From Paenibacillus rigui (lineage in GTDB: Bacteria > Bacillota > Bacilli > Paenibacillales > NBRC-103111): a stretch of 64,000 nt of DNA. A model generated the notes under the pieces. The model made no database searches. It saw nothing but the letters and a program-made list of their open reading frames with translations, and had not been told where the DNA came from. The first letter of the stretch is position 1, and the number at the start of each line of letters is the position of its first letter. The stretch is taken from positions 108,293 to 172,292 of the forward strand of contig NZ_NMQW01000005.1 in assembly GCF_002234615.1 (NCBI RefSeq), given 5' to 3'. Below, piece after piece: positions 28,718 through 37,846 of this stretch. The position numbers and the translations under genes are program-made.

Positions 28718-29884
28718 TTACTTCACTCCTCGAATACCCTTGTAGACAGATTCGCACAGCTCCGTTGTAAACCTGCCTGACATTCCTTCAAGCGCCGTAT
28801 TGGTGAACGCTACAACACTAAGCTCCTCACTCGGATCAACAAACCAGGAGTGACCATAGGTGCCGCCCATCCGCCACGTTCCCGGCGATTCCGGTGTATT
28901 GGCAGCCACTGGGTCTTTAAGCAGCGTGAAACCAAGTCCAAAGCCTCTCCCCGGCCAATAGGGCATCACAAGGTCACCAATTTGATTGGTTGTCATTTCC
29001 GTGACAAGAGCCCTTGGCAGAATCGGATTTCCTCCCTGTCTCAAAGCTTCCAGCAGTTTAAGAAAGTCTTCTGCGCTGCCAATCATGCCGGCTCCCCCGG
29101 AAGGATAAGCTGTCTTATCGGCAAACCTGTTGGGTGAAAGTAGGAATCCTGCCGTCCCCTCCACGAAAGGAACGGTATCCAAATCGTGCAAACGCCGGGG
29201 CTCTCCAGCACTGTCCGCGTAAGCTGTGGTCAATCTATCCATGTCCACGGCCTTGAAATCCGTGTCCATCATGGAAAGCGGATGAGTTACAAGCATCCGT
29301 ACAGCTTCACTAAGCGGCATTTCAGTAACCTTTTCAATGACCGCTCCGAGCACGTCTGTTGCTATGGAATACCTCCACATTTTCCCCGGCTCATATAGAA
29401 GCGGTACAGAAGCGAGTCTTTGCAGATTCTCTTCAAGTGTAATTCCCGCCAAATCCATGCCGTCCGATACCCCTGCAAGCTCATAAGTTCCCTTTTCTTC
29501 CTGGAAGAAACGGTAAGTTAAGCCTGCGGTATGCGTCATCAGATGGTGAACGGTCATGGGAACATACTGTCCGTTTGGCAGTTTGGGACGAAAGGCGGGC
29601 AACCATTTTTCTACCCGATCGTGTAACTGCAATCTCCCTTGCGAAATTAATACTAAAGCTGCCGTTGACACGACCGGCTTGGTTACCGAAGCATATCTGA
29701 ACAAAGCATTTTCCTGCATCGCCCGTTTCTGCTCACGATCGGCCCAACCAGCAGGCCTGCTGTAAACGAGGTTTCCGCCTAATGCAATTTGGACGACGGT
29801 ACCCACGATCCTTTTTTCCTCAAGTGTGCGGTCAATTACCTCATCGACGCTTTTATGCAGCCATTCCAGATCAATTTTTTTCAT
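28718..29884 (-). CDS. Serine hydrolase of the class C beta-lactamase-like family
   Basis: 388 residues with no signal peptide. The nucleophile motif SxxK is Ser66-Val-Thr-Lys69 (ASVTKP); a Tyr-containing second motif is at YSIATD and HSWF near the C-terminus may replace the KTG box. The family covers esterases, D-aminopeptidases and penicillin-binding-like proteins; the cytosolic location argues for an esterase rather than a lactamase. The ATG at 29884 has better RBS spacing than the one 9 bp upstream. It is divergent from an Lrp-type regulator gene, which may control it. Confidence 0.88.
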   Translation of the reverse strand: MKKIDLEWLHKSVDEVIDRTLEEKRIVGTVVQIALGGNLVYSRPAGWADREQKRAMQENALFRYASVTKPVVSTAALVLISQGRLQLHDRVEKWLPAFRPKLPNGQYVPMTVHHLMTHTAGLTYRFFQEEKGTYELAGVSDGMDLAGITLEENLQRLASVPLLYEPGKMWRYSIATDVLGAVIEKVTEMPLSEAVRMLVTHPLSMMDTDFKAVDMDRLTTAYADSAGEPRRLHDLDTVPFVEGTAGFLLSPNRFADKTAYPSGGAGMIGSAEDFLKLLEALRQGGNPILPRALVTEMTTNQIGDLVMPYWPGRGFGLGFTLLKDPVAANTPESPGTWRMGGTYGHSWFVDPSEELSVVAFTNTALEGMSGRFTTELCESVYKGIRGVK

Positions 29885-30053
29885 GCTTCTCATCCTCTCC
29901 TGCTGTAATTTACTTGATTATTTAAAGCAAGTGTGTTTATTATATAAATATTTTCTGCATCCTTACATAAAACAATCAAGTCATTCGAAGAAATTTTCGG
30001 TGATTATAAAGGTATTTAAAGAAAATGACTTTTAAATTAAAGGAGTGATTTTT

Positions 30054-30497
30054 TTGGACGAAATCGATAAAAACATCCTGCTCCATTTGCAGAACCAGGC
30101 GAGATTGTCAATGACAGATTTAGGAAAGCTGGTGGGACTGTCTCAGCCAGCCGTAACTGAACGTGTAAAATGCATGGAAGAAAAGGGGGTTATCGAGGAA
30201 TACCGAACCGTCATTTCTTCGCAAAAAGTGGGTAAGCAATGCACAGCCTATATGCTTGTTCGGACCCGGAATTGCTATCCTTTCCTTGATTTTTGTCGTT
30301 CATCACCGGAGGTCACGGAATGTTATCGGATAAGCGGAGAGCATAATTATTTATTGAAGGTCCTCACGGAAACAACCCAGGAGCTGGAGGAGTTTGAAAA
30401 CCGGTGCGATCAATACGGAACCTATACGACTCTGATCGTAATGTCTTCACCGATTGCATATAAAAATCTCATTGGAGAAACGAATTTGCTCGCATAA
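30054..30497 (+). CDS. Lrp/AsnC-family transcriptional regulator
   Basis: 147 residues from a TTG start that has AAAGGAG 8 bp upstream; the GTG nine bases earlier overlaps that site. An N-terminal helix-turn-helix (MTDLGKLVGLSQPAVTERVK) is followed by the small-ligand-binding RAM domain. It lies between the divergent serine hydrolase and the convergent MFS gene and probably controls one of them, perhaps in response to an amino acid. Confidence 0.9.
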   Translation: MDEIDKNILLHLQNQARLSMTDLGKLVGLSQPAVTERVKCMEEKGVIEEYRTVISSQKVGKQCTAYMLVRTRNCYPFLDFCRSSPEVTECYRISGEHNYLLKVLTETTQELEEFENRCDQYGTYTTLIVMSSPIAYKNLIGETNLLA

Positions 30498-30537
30498 GAT
30501 GTAATTCTATAATCCAAAAAATGAATCCTCCTTGCAG

Positions 30538-30674
30538 AAGGCCACTGAAAAAGTTACGGCTGCATGGACGGATCCTTCTTCCGATCGCTGTTGTCCCCGG
30601 ATTTTATCAATTACAACCCGCTTATCGCGGTCAAAATCCCGGGACAAAGGCGAACGCTTACGCTTCTACAGAAC
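30538..30674. mobile_element. Palindromic MITE-like element, copy 1 (right end lost)
   Basis: Starts with the terminal repeat AAGGCCACTGAAAAA and contains the conserved internal segments (ACGGCTGCATGGACGGAT, the CCGCTTATCGCGG hairpin, GCGAACGCTTACGCTTCTAC) but stops before the right terminal repeat, which full copies have. It lies between the convergent Lrp and MFS genes, ending 15 bp before the MFS stop. Confidence 0.85.
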
Positions 30675-30689
30675 ATACTCATGGATTCC

Positions 30690-31889
30690 TTAGGAAGGAA
30701 AGCCATGCTTTTTAGCTAGCCAAGCTGCAAGCAAGGAGGGAAGCAGCAGGATGATTAATGAGCCGGGAAGGAATCTGGCTCCAAGCAGTTCGAGAAGAAA
30801 CCCGCCGATAATGCCTCCGCCGCCGATGGCCACATTCCACGCGGTAACCAGCATCGATTGGGCTATATCTGCGCTTTTTCCCCCAGCTTGTGCTATTGCT
30901 GTTTGCAGTAAAGTGGCCGCCCCGCCAAACGTAAGCCCCCACGCCGTAACACCAAGTATGATGATTACAGGTTGATTCATTCCGATTCCCAAGGCTGCAG
31001 AAGCCAAAGCAAATCCTGTGATGCTGATTAAAACCAGCATTCTTAGAAAACGGTCAATCAGCATGCCGATCACCCAAATGCCGACAACCGAGGTAATTCC
31101 GAAAATAAGAAGAACCAAATCTACTCGCTGAGCAAACGCGGTTTCCGCAAGATACGGCGCAATATAAGTGTACAAAATATTATGAGCTAGTACCCATGAC
31201 AGAACGACGAACAGAATCGGCCGTACACCGGGAATCAGGAAAACCTTGTGAAAAGGGAGCTGATCACCGGCAGGCTCGCCAGCATAATCCGGCACCTTCC
31301 AGAGCACCCAGCCAATAAGGGCTGCAGCCAGTAATGATACAGCTCCGAAAATGAGACGCCACCCTGTATAGGTACCGAAAAAAGTGCCAAGCGGAACGCC
31401 CAGTGCCAATGCCAACGGGGTGCCAACCATGGCTACGGCCATCGCTCTTCCTTTCAGTGAATCAGGCACCATGCGCCGCGCATAACCAGCCGTTATCCCC
31501 CACAGAACACCTGCCGAGACACCTGCGAAGAAACGCGCAACAAGCGTCAGCACATAAACCGAAGATAACGCGGTGATGGTGTTAAATACAAGAAAGCCGA
31601 TGATGCACAGCAGCAGAAGCGGCCGGCGCCTCCACCCGCGGGTAGCCGTTGTCAAAGGAATGGCTGCCAGAAGAGATCCAACCGCATAGAGAGTGACCAA
31701 TTGTCCAGCTAGAGCTTCTGTGACCCCAAGATCCCGAGCAATTTGCGGCAGTAAACCAGCAGGCAGGCTTTCCGTAAGAATGCAGATGAATCCCGCCATA
31801 GCTAAGGCCAGCAGCCCGAACCACGGAAGACGTTTGGAAGACGACACATTTGCACCGTCTTTTCCTATAAGAGCAGTATTTGAGTTCAC
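30690..31889 (-). CDS. MFS efflux transporter, DHA1/AraJ-like
   Basis: 399 residues with 12 spans. GSLLAAIPLTTATRGWRRRP is the loop 2-3 signature of the family, and the arrangement fits sugar-efflux/chloramphenicol-type drug:proton antiporters. RBS AAAGGAG. A perfect 12-bp palindrome lies 52 bp upstream. Substrate unknown. Confidence 0.9.
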   Translation of the reverse strand: MNSNTALIGKDGANVSSSKRLPWFGLLALAMAGFICILTESLPAGLLPQIARDLGVTEALAGQLVTLYAVGSLLAAIPLTTATRGWRRRPLLLLCIIGFLVFNTITALSSVYVLTLVARFFAGVSAGVLWGITAGYARRMVPDSLKGRAMAVAMVGTPLALALGVPLGTFFGTYTGWRLIFGAVSLLAAALIGWVLWKVPDYAGEPAGDQLPFHKVFLIPGVRPILFVVLSWVLAHNILYTYIAPYLAETAFAQRVDLVLLIFGITSVVGIWVIGMLIDRFLRMLVLISITGFALASAALGIGMNQPVIIILGVTAWGLTFGGAATLLQTAIAQAGGKSADIAQSMLVTAWNVAIGGGGIIGGFLLELLGARFLPGSLIILLLPSLLAAWLAKKHGFPS

Positions 31890-31940
31890 GACACAATCTC
31901 CTTTATTTATTTTTTTCGCTTAAAAAAGCTTTCGCTTCCG

Positions 31941-31952
31941 TATAAGCTTATA
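31941..31952. promoter_or_regulatory. 12-bp palindrome upstream of the MFS gene
   Basis: TATAAGCTTATA is a perfect inverted repeat in the promoter region of the MFS gene and could be a repressor operator. In the rest of this 365-bp gap (31890-32254) I see only a likely promoter for the next plus-strand gene (TTGGTG, 17 bp, TAAAAT near 32200-32220). Confidence 0.35.
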
Positions 31953-32254
31953 TAAATAAAACACTTCTTTACATGGATGATTAAAGGAGGATGGATTAAA
32001 TTAAGAGGAAAATACTTTTATTTTCATAGAAATTCCATGATTTTAAAGGCAAAAAAGACAGTATCGTAAGATGCTGCCTAATGATAAATCGTAATCGACG
32101 GGCTTGAGACGTGCGGTGGAGATCCAGCTGCCGCTGTGAGGATGGATGGCCTGGAACTATCGGCAAGCGGATCTTCATGAACGCCCATTTTGGTGTTTCG
32201 CCTGCCATATGGTAAAATCGCCCTATACATCCATTTACAAGGAGTGATGACGTG

Positions 32255-32599
32255 ATGAGAGATTTTCTGGACAAAGCCGTATCGCTTGGATTGGGATTTG
32301 CCGTTGCCAGCAAGGAGCAAGCCGAGAAGTTTGTAGATGAGTTGATCAAGAAGGGCGAATTGAACAAAGCGGAATCGCAGCAATTTGTCGACGAGCTGGT
32401 CAAGAAGGGCCAGGAAGCGCAGTCTGCGCTTGAGGTCAAGGTACGCGAATACCTGCATAAAGCGGTGCACGAGATGAATCTCACCACCAAGGAGGACTAC
32501 GTCCGGTTAAAAAATCGCGTCGCCGAGCTGGAGCTCCGTGTGGCGCAGCTGGAAGGATCGCCTGCGGCGCAAGATAGCTTACCTCCCGGCGAATCATGA
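32255..32599 (+). CDS. Phasin-like small coiled-coil protein
   Basis: 114 residues, almost entirely helical and highly charged (SKEQAEKFVDELIKKGEL repeated as SQQFVDELVKKGQ), with a C-terminal leucine-rich coiled coil (LKNRVAELELRVAQLE). This is the pattern of the short phasin-family/PHA-regulator proteins found next to ABC1 kinases. It overlaps the UbiB-type gene by 4 bp (ATGA), so the two work together. The ATG after AAGGAG is chosen over a GTG 3 bp earlier. Confidence 0.8.
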   Translation: MRDFLDKAVSLGLGFAVASKEQAEKFVDELIKKGELNKAESQQFVDELVKKGQEAQSALEVKVREYLHKAVHEMNLTTKEDYVRLKNRVAELELRVAQLEGSPAAQDSLPPGES

Positions 32600-34275
32600 G
32601 CCTTGGAAGAAGAATCCGGCACCTTCAGAGGTACCATGAGATTGCAAGAGCGTTCGGACGTAACGGCTTTGGGTTTTTGGTAAAAGAGCTCGGGCTGCCC
32701 GAGCTCCTGTCCGGCTCCCGTATCGGGCTGCAGGAGCGGCGGGAAGCCCGGTCGCGCACCCTCGGGGAGCGAATCCGCCTGTTCCTGGAGGAGCTTGGAC
32801 CGACTTTTGTCAAAATCGGTCAAATCGCCAGCACCCGGCCGGACCTGCTCCCCGCTCACATTATCGACGAGCTCGTGAAGCTGCAGGACCAAGTGCCCGC
32901 TTTCCCCTTTGAGCAGGTTTGCGAGGTGCTGGAGCATGAATTCGGCGAGCCGCTGGAGCAGCTGTTCGCCGAATTCGAGCCCTCCCCGATGGCTGCCGCC
33001 TCGATCGGGCAGGTCCATCTCGCACGGCTCCATTCAGGTGAGCAGGTCGCTGTGAAAATTCAGCGCCCAAACATCCGCTCCGTCGTGGAGACGGATCTTG
33101 AGATATTGGACAACCTGGCCCGCCTTGCCGAACATCGGCTTGAATGGGCTGCCAAGTACCAGGTAAGGGACATGGTATATGAGCTGTCCCAATCGCTTCG
33201 CTCCGAGCTCGATTATACGAATGAAGGCCGTAATGCACAGCGGATCGCCAAAGCGTTCGAGCAGGATAACCGTATCCGGTTTCCGGCGATTTACTGGGAC
33301 TATACCAGCAAAACCGTACTGACGATGGGCTTCCTGGGCGGTGTGAAGACAAACGAGCTCGACCGGCTGGAAGAACTCGGCGTCGACAGGAAGCAGCTCG
33401 CGGAAACCATCGCTCAGATCGTATTCAAGCAAGTTTTTGTAGACGGGCTGTTTCATGCCGATCCGCATCCCGGGAATATTCTAATCCTCCCCGATGGAAC
33501 GGTCGGACTGATCGATTTCGGCATGATCGGCAGGCTGACCCCGATGATGAAATATCATTTCGGCTCCCTGGTCATTGCGCTTCGCCGCAACCATACGGAG
33601 GGATTGATTAAAGCCATCGACGGGCTCGGCATCATCCCGGAGGACGTCGACATGGACGCCCTGCGCGGCGATCTCGACGAGCTGCGGGACAAATATTATG
33701 ACGTGCCGCTCAGCCGCATTAGTCTGGGTGCGTCCGTGAACGATTTGTTGAACGTCGCGTACGAGCATCAAATTCGAGTGCCCTCGGATTTAACGCTGCT
33801 CGCCAAGACACTGCTAACGCTTGAAGGCGTCGTGACGGCACTCGATCCCACATTCAGCATCGTGCAGATTGCAGAGCCCTTCGGACGCAAGCTGTTCGCC
33901 GAACGGTTCCATCCGCGTCATGTCGCGGACAATCTCTGGCAGCAGTTGAGCGAGTATGCCGAGCTGTTGACGGAAATGCCGTCCAAGCTGCGCGAGCTGT
34001 TCGGCATCATCAAGAAGGGCAAGCTGCATCTCGACATCTCTGTCACCGAGCTGGATGCCATGATGAAGAAAATGGACCGGATCAGCAACCAGCTCTCGTT
34101 CAGTATCGTTCTGCTGGCGTTCAGCATCATTATGGTCGGGCTGATCATCGGCTCCTCGCTCGGAAGACAGTCGACCCTGCTGTGGGATTTCCCGGTCATT
34201 GAAATCGGGTTTTGCGTGGCGACACTGATGTTTCTGTTTTTACTGTACTCGATCTTTAGATCGGGACGGTTTTAA
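32596..34275 (+). CDS. ABC1/UbiB-family atypical kinase
   Basis: 559 residues. The hallmark KxGQ motif is FVKIGQIAS near the start of the domain, the Ala-rich nucleotide loop is MAAASIGQVHLARL, the catalytic loop HADPHPGNIL and the metal motif LIDFGMIG. Two hydrophobic spans close the C-terminus (about 495-515 and 530-552), anchoring it in the membrane. Family members support isoprenoid-quinone synthesis and membrane lipid homeostasis. In a bacterium with menaquinone the role is less clear. Coupled to the phasin-like gene. Confidence 0.95.
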   Translation: MSLGRRIRHLQRYHEIARAFGRNGFGFLVKELGLPELLSGSRIGLQERREARSRTLGERIRLFLEELGPTFVKIGQIASTRPDLLPAHIIDELVKLQDQVPAFPFEQVCEVLEHEFGEPLEQLFAEFEPSPMAAASIGQVHLARLHSGEQVAVKIQRPNIRSVVETDLEILDNLARLAEHRLEWAAKYQVRDMVYELSQSLRSELDYTNEGRNAQRIAKAFEQDNRIRFPAIYWDYTSKTVLTMGFLGGVKTNELDRLEELGVDRKQLAETIAQIVFKQVFVDGLFHADPHPGNILILPDGTVGLIDFGMIGRLTPMMKYHFGSLVIALRRNHTEGLIKAIDGLGIIPEDVDMDALRGDLDELRDKYYDVPLSRISLGASVNDLLNVAYEHQIRVPSDLTLLAKTLLTLEGVVTALDPTFSIVQIAEPFGRKLFAERFHPRHVADNLWQQLSEYAELLTEMPSKLRELFGIIKKGKLHLDISVTELDAMMKKMDRISNQLSFSIVLLAFSIIMVGLIIGSSLGRQSTLLWDFPVIEIGFCVATLMFLFLLYSIFRSGRF

Positions 34276-34363
34276 GCTTCGGCTGATTCGGATGCTGCCT
34301 TCCACTTCCGCGTACAGTGCTCCTTATCATTGTTCTACACGTTCAAAAGCCCCTCCAGCTTCC

Positions 34364-34536
34364 GAGGCCACTAAAAAAACTACGGCTGCATGGACGGATC
34401 ATTCTTCTGATACGCTGTTGTCCCCAAATTTTCTCAATTTCAGCCCGCTTATCGCGGTCAAAATCCGGGGATAAAGGCGAACGCTTACGCTTCTACAGAA
34501 CGATTCCGTCCACTCCGCCAGTTTTTCAGTGGCCTC
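34364..34536. mobile_element. Palindromic MITE-like element, copy 2 (full length)
   Basis: 173 bp bounded by GAGGCCACTAAAAAA and TTTTTCAGTGGCCTC. It lies between the convergent UbiB-type kinase and radical SAM genes. Outside the element, AAGCCCCT on the left and AGGGGCTT on the right are complementary, and CAGCTTCC / AAGCTTTC abut the two ends, which fits insertion into the loop of an older terminator with an imperfect target duplication. Confidence 0.88.
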
Positions 34537-34596
34537 AAGCTTTCAAGGGGCTTCCACACGTCCACTATGCTTTTTTCTTATGCAGCCGAATCGTGT

Positions 34597-35481
34597 CTAC
34601 ACACTGAATCTTCTCCTGTAATCGCACTTCCGGCACAGCTCCTCCACAACCTCCCGGCGGGAAAAGCCGTCATACAGTCGGGTGGCCCGTTCCCCTTCGA
34701 TAATTTCCGCAAAGGGCTTATCATGAATATTACCCAGATTAATGACGCCCTCCCCGTCGAGGCAGCACGGAACGACCGTGCCGTTGGACAAAATCGCAGC
34801 CTGATTGCGCAGCGCATGGCAGAAGCCTTTGCCGTCGTCTTCCTCTTCCTTCAGATCCGGCCACTGAAATTCATGATCCTGGTTAATATAAATCCGGTCC
34901 GCAATTCTCGTGCCGCTGCCGCGCACGACCTGCTCCTCAATGAAATAATCAAGACCGAACTCCTTCTCGATCATCGACAAGATTTCCCGGTTCCGCATCC
35001 GCTCGGCATTCGTAGCGTTGTCCTTCGTCAAGTTCCACAGCCGCAGCGATATTATGATGTTATGCTGCTCCGACGCCTCTCTGGCGAAAGCAAGCACTTG
35101 GCTGACATAGCCTTCTTTATCCGTTGAGCCTTGGTGCCCGTCAAAGCTGTGCAGCGAAATATTCATCTGGCGCAGCGCCGGCTTGCCCAGCAGCTTATGC
35201 TTGTTTTTCGGCAGCAGCGTGCCGTTCGTCGTCAGGTTCACCTTAAAGCCTTTCTCATGGCTTAAGTCCAGCAGCTGGTCGATCTTCGGATGAAGCAGCG
35301 GCTCGCCTTTGACGTGATAATAAATATAATCCGTGTGCGGTCTCACCTCATCCAAAATCCGGGTGAAATCCTCCACCTTAATAAAAGTAGAGCTCCGCTT
35401 CGTCGGGGGGCAAAAGGTGCATGCCAAGTTGCACACGCTCGTAATTTCGATATAGAATTTTTTAAATTTTTTCATCGTCAT
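34597..35481 (-). CDS. Radical SAM/SPASM-type enzyme
   Basis: 294 residues. The radical SAM cluster is CNLACTFC (Cys at positions 17, 21 and 24 of the start), followed by GEPLLHP and NGTLL typical of the SAM-binding barrel. C-terminal cysteines (GFCHAL, PCCLDGEG, CRKCDY) suggest an auxiliary SPASM/twitch cluster. Such enzymes modify peptides, sugars or cofactors. No precursor peptide or partner is next to it, so the substrate is unknown. RBS is poor. Confidence 0.85.
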   Translation of the reverse strand: MTMKKFKKFYIEITSVCNLACTFCPPTKRSSTFIKVEDFTRILDEVRPHTDYIYYHVKGEPLLHPKIDQLLDLSHEKGFKVNLTTNGTLLPKNKHKLLGKPALRQMNISLHSFDGHQGSTDKEGYVSQVLAFAREASEQHNIIISLRLWNLTKDNATNAERMRNREILSMIEKEFGLDYFIEEQVVRGSGTRIADRIYINQDHEFQWPDLKEEEDDGKGFCHALRNQAAILSNGTVVPCCLDGEGVINLGNIHDKPFAEIIEGERATRLYDGFSRREVVEELCRKCDYRRRFSV

Positions 35482-35599
35482 AGGATAATCAGGTTCCTTC
35501 TATTTTCTAAAGTGTCATCCGCTAGGGTTTCCTTATCCTATAATGTCATAAAATCAAGCTATTATCTAGCTGCATCTCATGGTAACTCCTTAATCGAAC

Positions 35600-35637
35600 A
35601 AAAAAACAGCCGCCCCGATTCCGCATCGAGGCAGCTG
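35600..35637 (-). terminator. Terminator of the rhamnose-type ABC operon
   Basis: CAGCCGCCCCGAT (35607-35619) pairs with ATCGAGGCAGCTG (35625-35637); on the minus strand it is followed by seven T, 10 bp beyond the binding-protein stop. Confidence 0.92.
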
Positions 35638-35647
35638 CGCTATGACC

Positions 35648-36730
35648 TTAGTAAACCTTTTTCCACTCTGCGATATTTTTCGCATCGAATTTGAACGGAT
35701 CTCCAAGCATGATTTGCGTGCCTTCCCCGTCTTTTACAATCGTTTTGTCGCCCAGTCTTCCAGCCTTGAACTTATCTCCATCTTTGCCTGTGATCGTGCC
35801 CTTGACCAAAGCATCGGCTGCATAGCCAGCCAGGTAGCCTACATCAATCGGGTTCCACAGGTACATCCATTGGCTGACGCCGCTTTCGATATATTGCGCC
35901 ATCTCGCTTGGCAGGCCAAGTCCGGTCAGCTGTACTTTATCCTTCAAGCCTTTATCCGTCAATACTTTACCGGCAGCTGCGATACCTACCGTTGTCGGAG
36001 CGATGATCCCTTTCAGGTTCGGATACGATTTCAACAAAGCTTCGGTTTCCGAAACGCTTTTATCACGGAGATCGTCACCGTAAGCGACTTTGACCAGCTT
36101 GATATCTTTATACTTCGGATCCGTCAGCTCTTTTTTCATCCACTCGATCCATGTATTTTGATTCGTTGCCTGACTTGTCGCGCTCAGTACTGCAATTTCC
36201 CCTTTGCCGCCGATCATGTCGGAGATCGCCTGGATCTGTACGCGGCCGATGCGTTCCGGGTCTGCCTGGTTAATGTGCACCAGACGGCTCTTCGAGTTAA
36301 CAGCCGAGTCCAAGGACAGTACTTTGATGCCGGCATTCATCGCTTTTTTCAAAGCAGGCTGCAGCGCGTCTGGATCGTTCGCTACAACGGCGATGGAATC
36401 GACCTTCTGGGAAATCAGCTCCTCGATCATTTTGATCTGCGCTTCAGCTGTCGGCTGATCCGGGGCTTTCAGAATCGGCTCCCCGCCCAGCTCCGTAATC
36501 GCATTTTTAAAGCCTTCCATCTGCTTCTCGCCGTACGGGTTGCCTGTATTTTTGAAGATGATGGCAAATTTCTTCTTGCCCCCCGATCCGCTGTCCGCCG
36601 GCTTCGCGGCTTCCGATTGCTTCGGTGTCTCCGCTTTGCCGGAACCGGCCGGTGCCGACGATTGGCCGCAGGCGGATAGAAGCGATAAACTTAGCACAGC
36701 AGTCAAGCATGTAGTCCACATTTTTCTCAT
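35648..36730 (-). CDS. Sugar ABC transporter binding lipoprotein, rhamnose (RhaS)-type
   Basis: 360-residue precursor from the ATG at 36730 (GGGAGG lies 9 bp upstream; the ATG nine bases earlier abuts it). Lipobox LLSAC. The mature domain is a ribose/AI-2-type binding protein, and NTWIEWMKKEL, APTTVGIAAAGKVL and WMYLWNPIDVGYLAGY are characteristic of rhamnose-binding RhaS. It delivers the sugar to the two permeases encoded just upstream. It could also bind a related deoxy-sugar or autoinducer-2. Confidence 0.88.
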   Translation of the reverse strand: MRKMWTTCLTAVLSLSLLSACGQSSAPAGSGKAETPKQSEAAKPADSGSGGKKKFAIIFKNTGNPYGEKQMEGFKNAITELGGEPILKAPDQPTAEAQIKMIEELISQKVDSIAVVANDPDALQPALKKAMNAGIKVLSLDSAVNSKSRLVHINQADPERIGRVQIQAISDMIGGKGEIAVLSATSQATNQNTWIEWMKKELTDPKYKDIKLVKVAYGDDLRDKSVSETEALLKSYPNLKGIIAPTTVGIAAAGKVLTDKGLKDKVQLTGLGLPSEMAQYIESGVSQWMYLWNPIDVGYLAGYAADALVKGTITGKDGDKFKAGRLGDKTIVKDGEGTQIMLGDPFKFDAKNIAEWKKVY

Positions 36731-36850
36731 TTGGAACATCCTCCCTTTTTGTTGGAAAACTCATCTATACCTATCGGCAGCCGTTCGACGAAAACGATTT
36801 CAACCAAGAACGTCCCGCGCTACCGCCGAACGGTGCCGCAGTACACCTGC

Positions 36851-37843
36851 TTACGAAGCCTTTCGCAGCTTCTTCTTATTCATCTTCAGCTTCGGCAGCG
36901 CGACCGCGAAGATCAGCAGCAGACCGATAATGATCATCAGCACCTGGGCCGGTACATTGACCAGGCCGAGTCCATAGCTGAGCAGGCCGATTAAGAACAC
37001 GGCGATAATCGCTCCAACCATTTTGCCCCTCCCGCCGGCAGTACTGATACCGCCAAGCACGACCATCGCAATGACATCCAGCTCATAGCCTGTAGCTACG
37101 TTAGGTCTGGTGCTGCCCATGCGGGAGGTCAGGAAGATTGCGGTTACTGCGGCCATCAACCCGGCGAGTGCGAACACAATCACTTTGATCTTATCGACCT
37201 GGATTCCGGAGAATCGGCTTGCGGTAAGGTTGTTCCCCATCGCATAGATGCGTCGGCCGAAGGTTGTTTTATGCAGCAGCAGTGTATAAATGACCGCGAA
37301 AACGGCAAACACGATAAGAATGAACGGGATCCCTGCAACATATTCCCAGCCGAAAAAGCTGAACCAGTCCGGGAACTGGCCCTTGGCCTGATCCTCGAGA
37401 AGCATGTAGGCAATACCGCGATATATAATCATGGTGGCCAGTGTGATGATAACGGAGGACAGCTCCTTGAATTTTACAATAAGCAAGCCGTTGATCAATC
37501 CGCATACGGTACCGACCAGAAGGCAAATGACCATTGCCAGCCCCATCGGAACGCCCTTACTGTACAGATCGGCCATAATGACGCTGGATAAGGCCACGGT
37601 GGAAGCGACGGAAATGTCGATTTCCCCCAAGATCATGATCAGTACCATCGGCAGAACGATAAACGCTTTGTCCAGAAATCCCATCGTGGCGTCCCGCAAG
37701 CTATCCAAATTCATATAGTAAGGAGACAAGTTTGCATTCATTACATTCACTGCGATAAAAATAACAATCAGCATCCATTCCCATTGAAAGAAAAACGTAC
37801 GATAGCTGAAGGGCTTCTTGTCCTGAATTGTTCTGAGTTCCAT
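36851..37843 (-). CDS. Sugar ABC transporter permease (RhaQ/RbsC type), second subunit
   Basis: 330 residues with about ten spans and the family's GEIDISVAS and GGISTAGGRGKMVGA motifs, the latter being the ATPase-contact loop. It starts 3 bp after the first permease stop, so the two form a heterodimer. The binding-protein gene follows 111 bp later. Confidence 0.92.
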   Translation of the reverse strand: MELRTIQDKKPFSYRTFFFQWEWMLIVIFIAVNVMNANLSPYYMNLDSLRDATMGFLDKAFIVLPMVLIMILGEIDISVASTVALSSVIMADLYSKGVPMGLAMVICLLVGTVCGLINGLLIVKFKELSSVIITLATMIIYRGIAYMLLEDQAKGQFPDWFSFFGWEYVAGIPFILIVFAVFAVIYTLLLHKTTFGRRIYAMGNNLTASRFSGIQVDKIKVIVFALAGLMAAVTAIFLTSRMGSTRPNVATGYELDVIAMVVLGGISTAGGRGKMVGAIIAVFLIGLLSYGLGLVNVPAQVLMIIIGLLLIFAVALPKLKMNKKKLRKAS

Positions 37844-37846
37844 ACG

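Noticed and set aside
31890..32254. Possible small RNA in the gap upstream of the phasin-like gene
   Set aside because: No stable stem with a T-run and no recognisable RNA motif; only promoter-like elements are seen.
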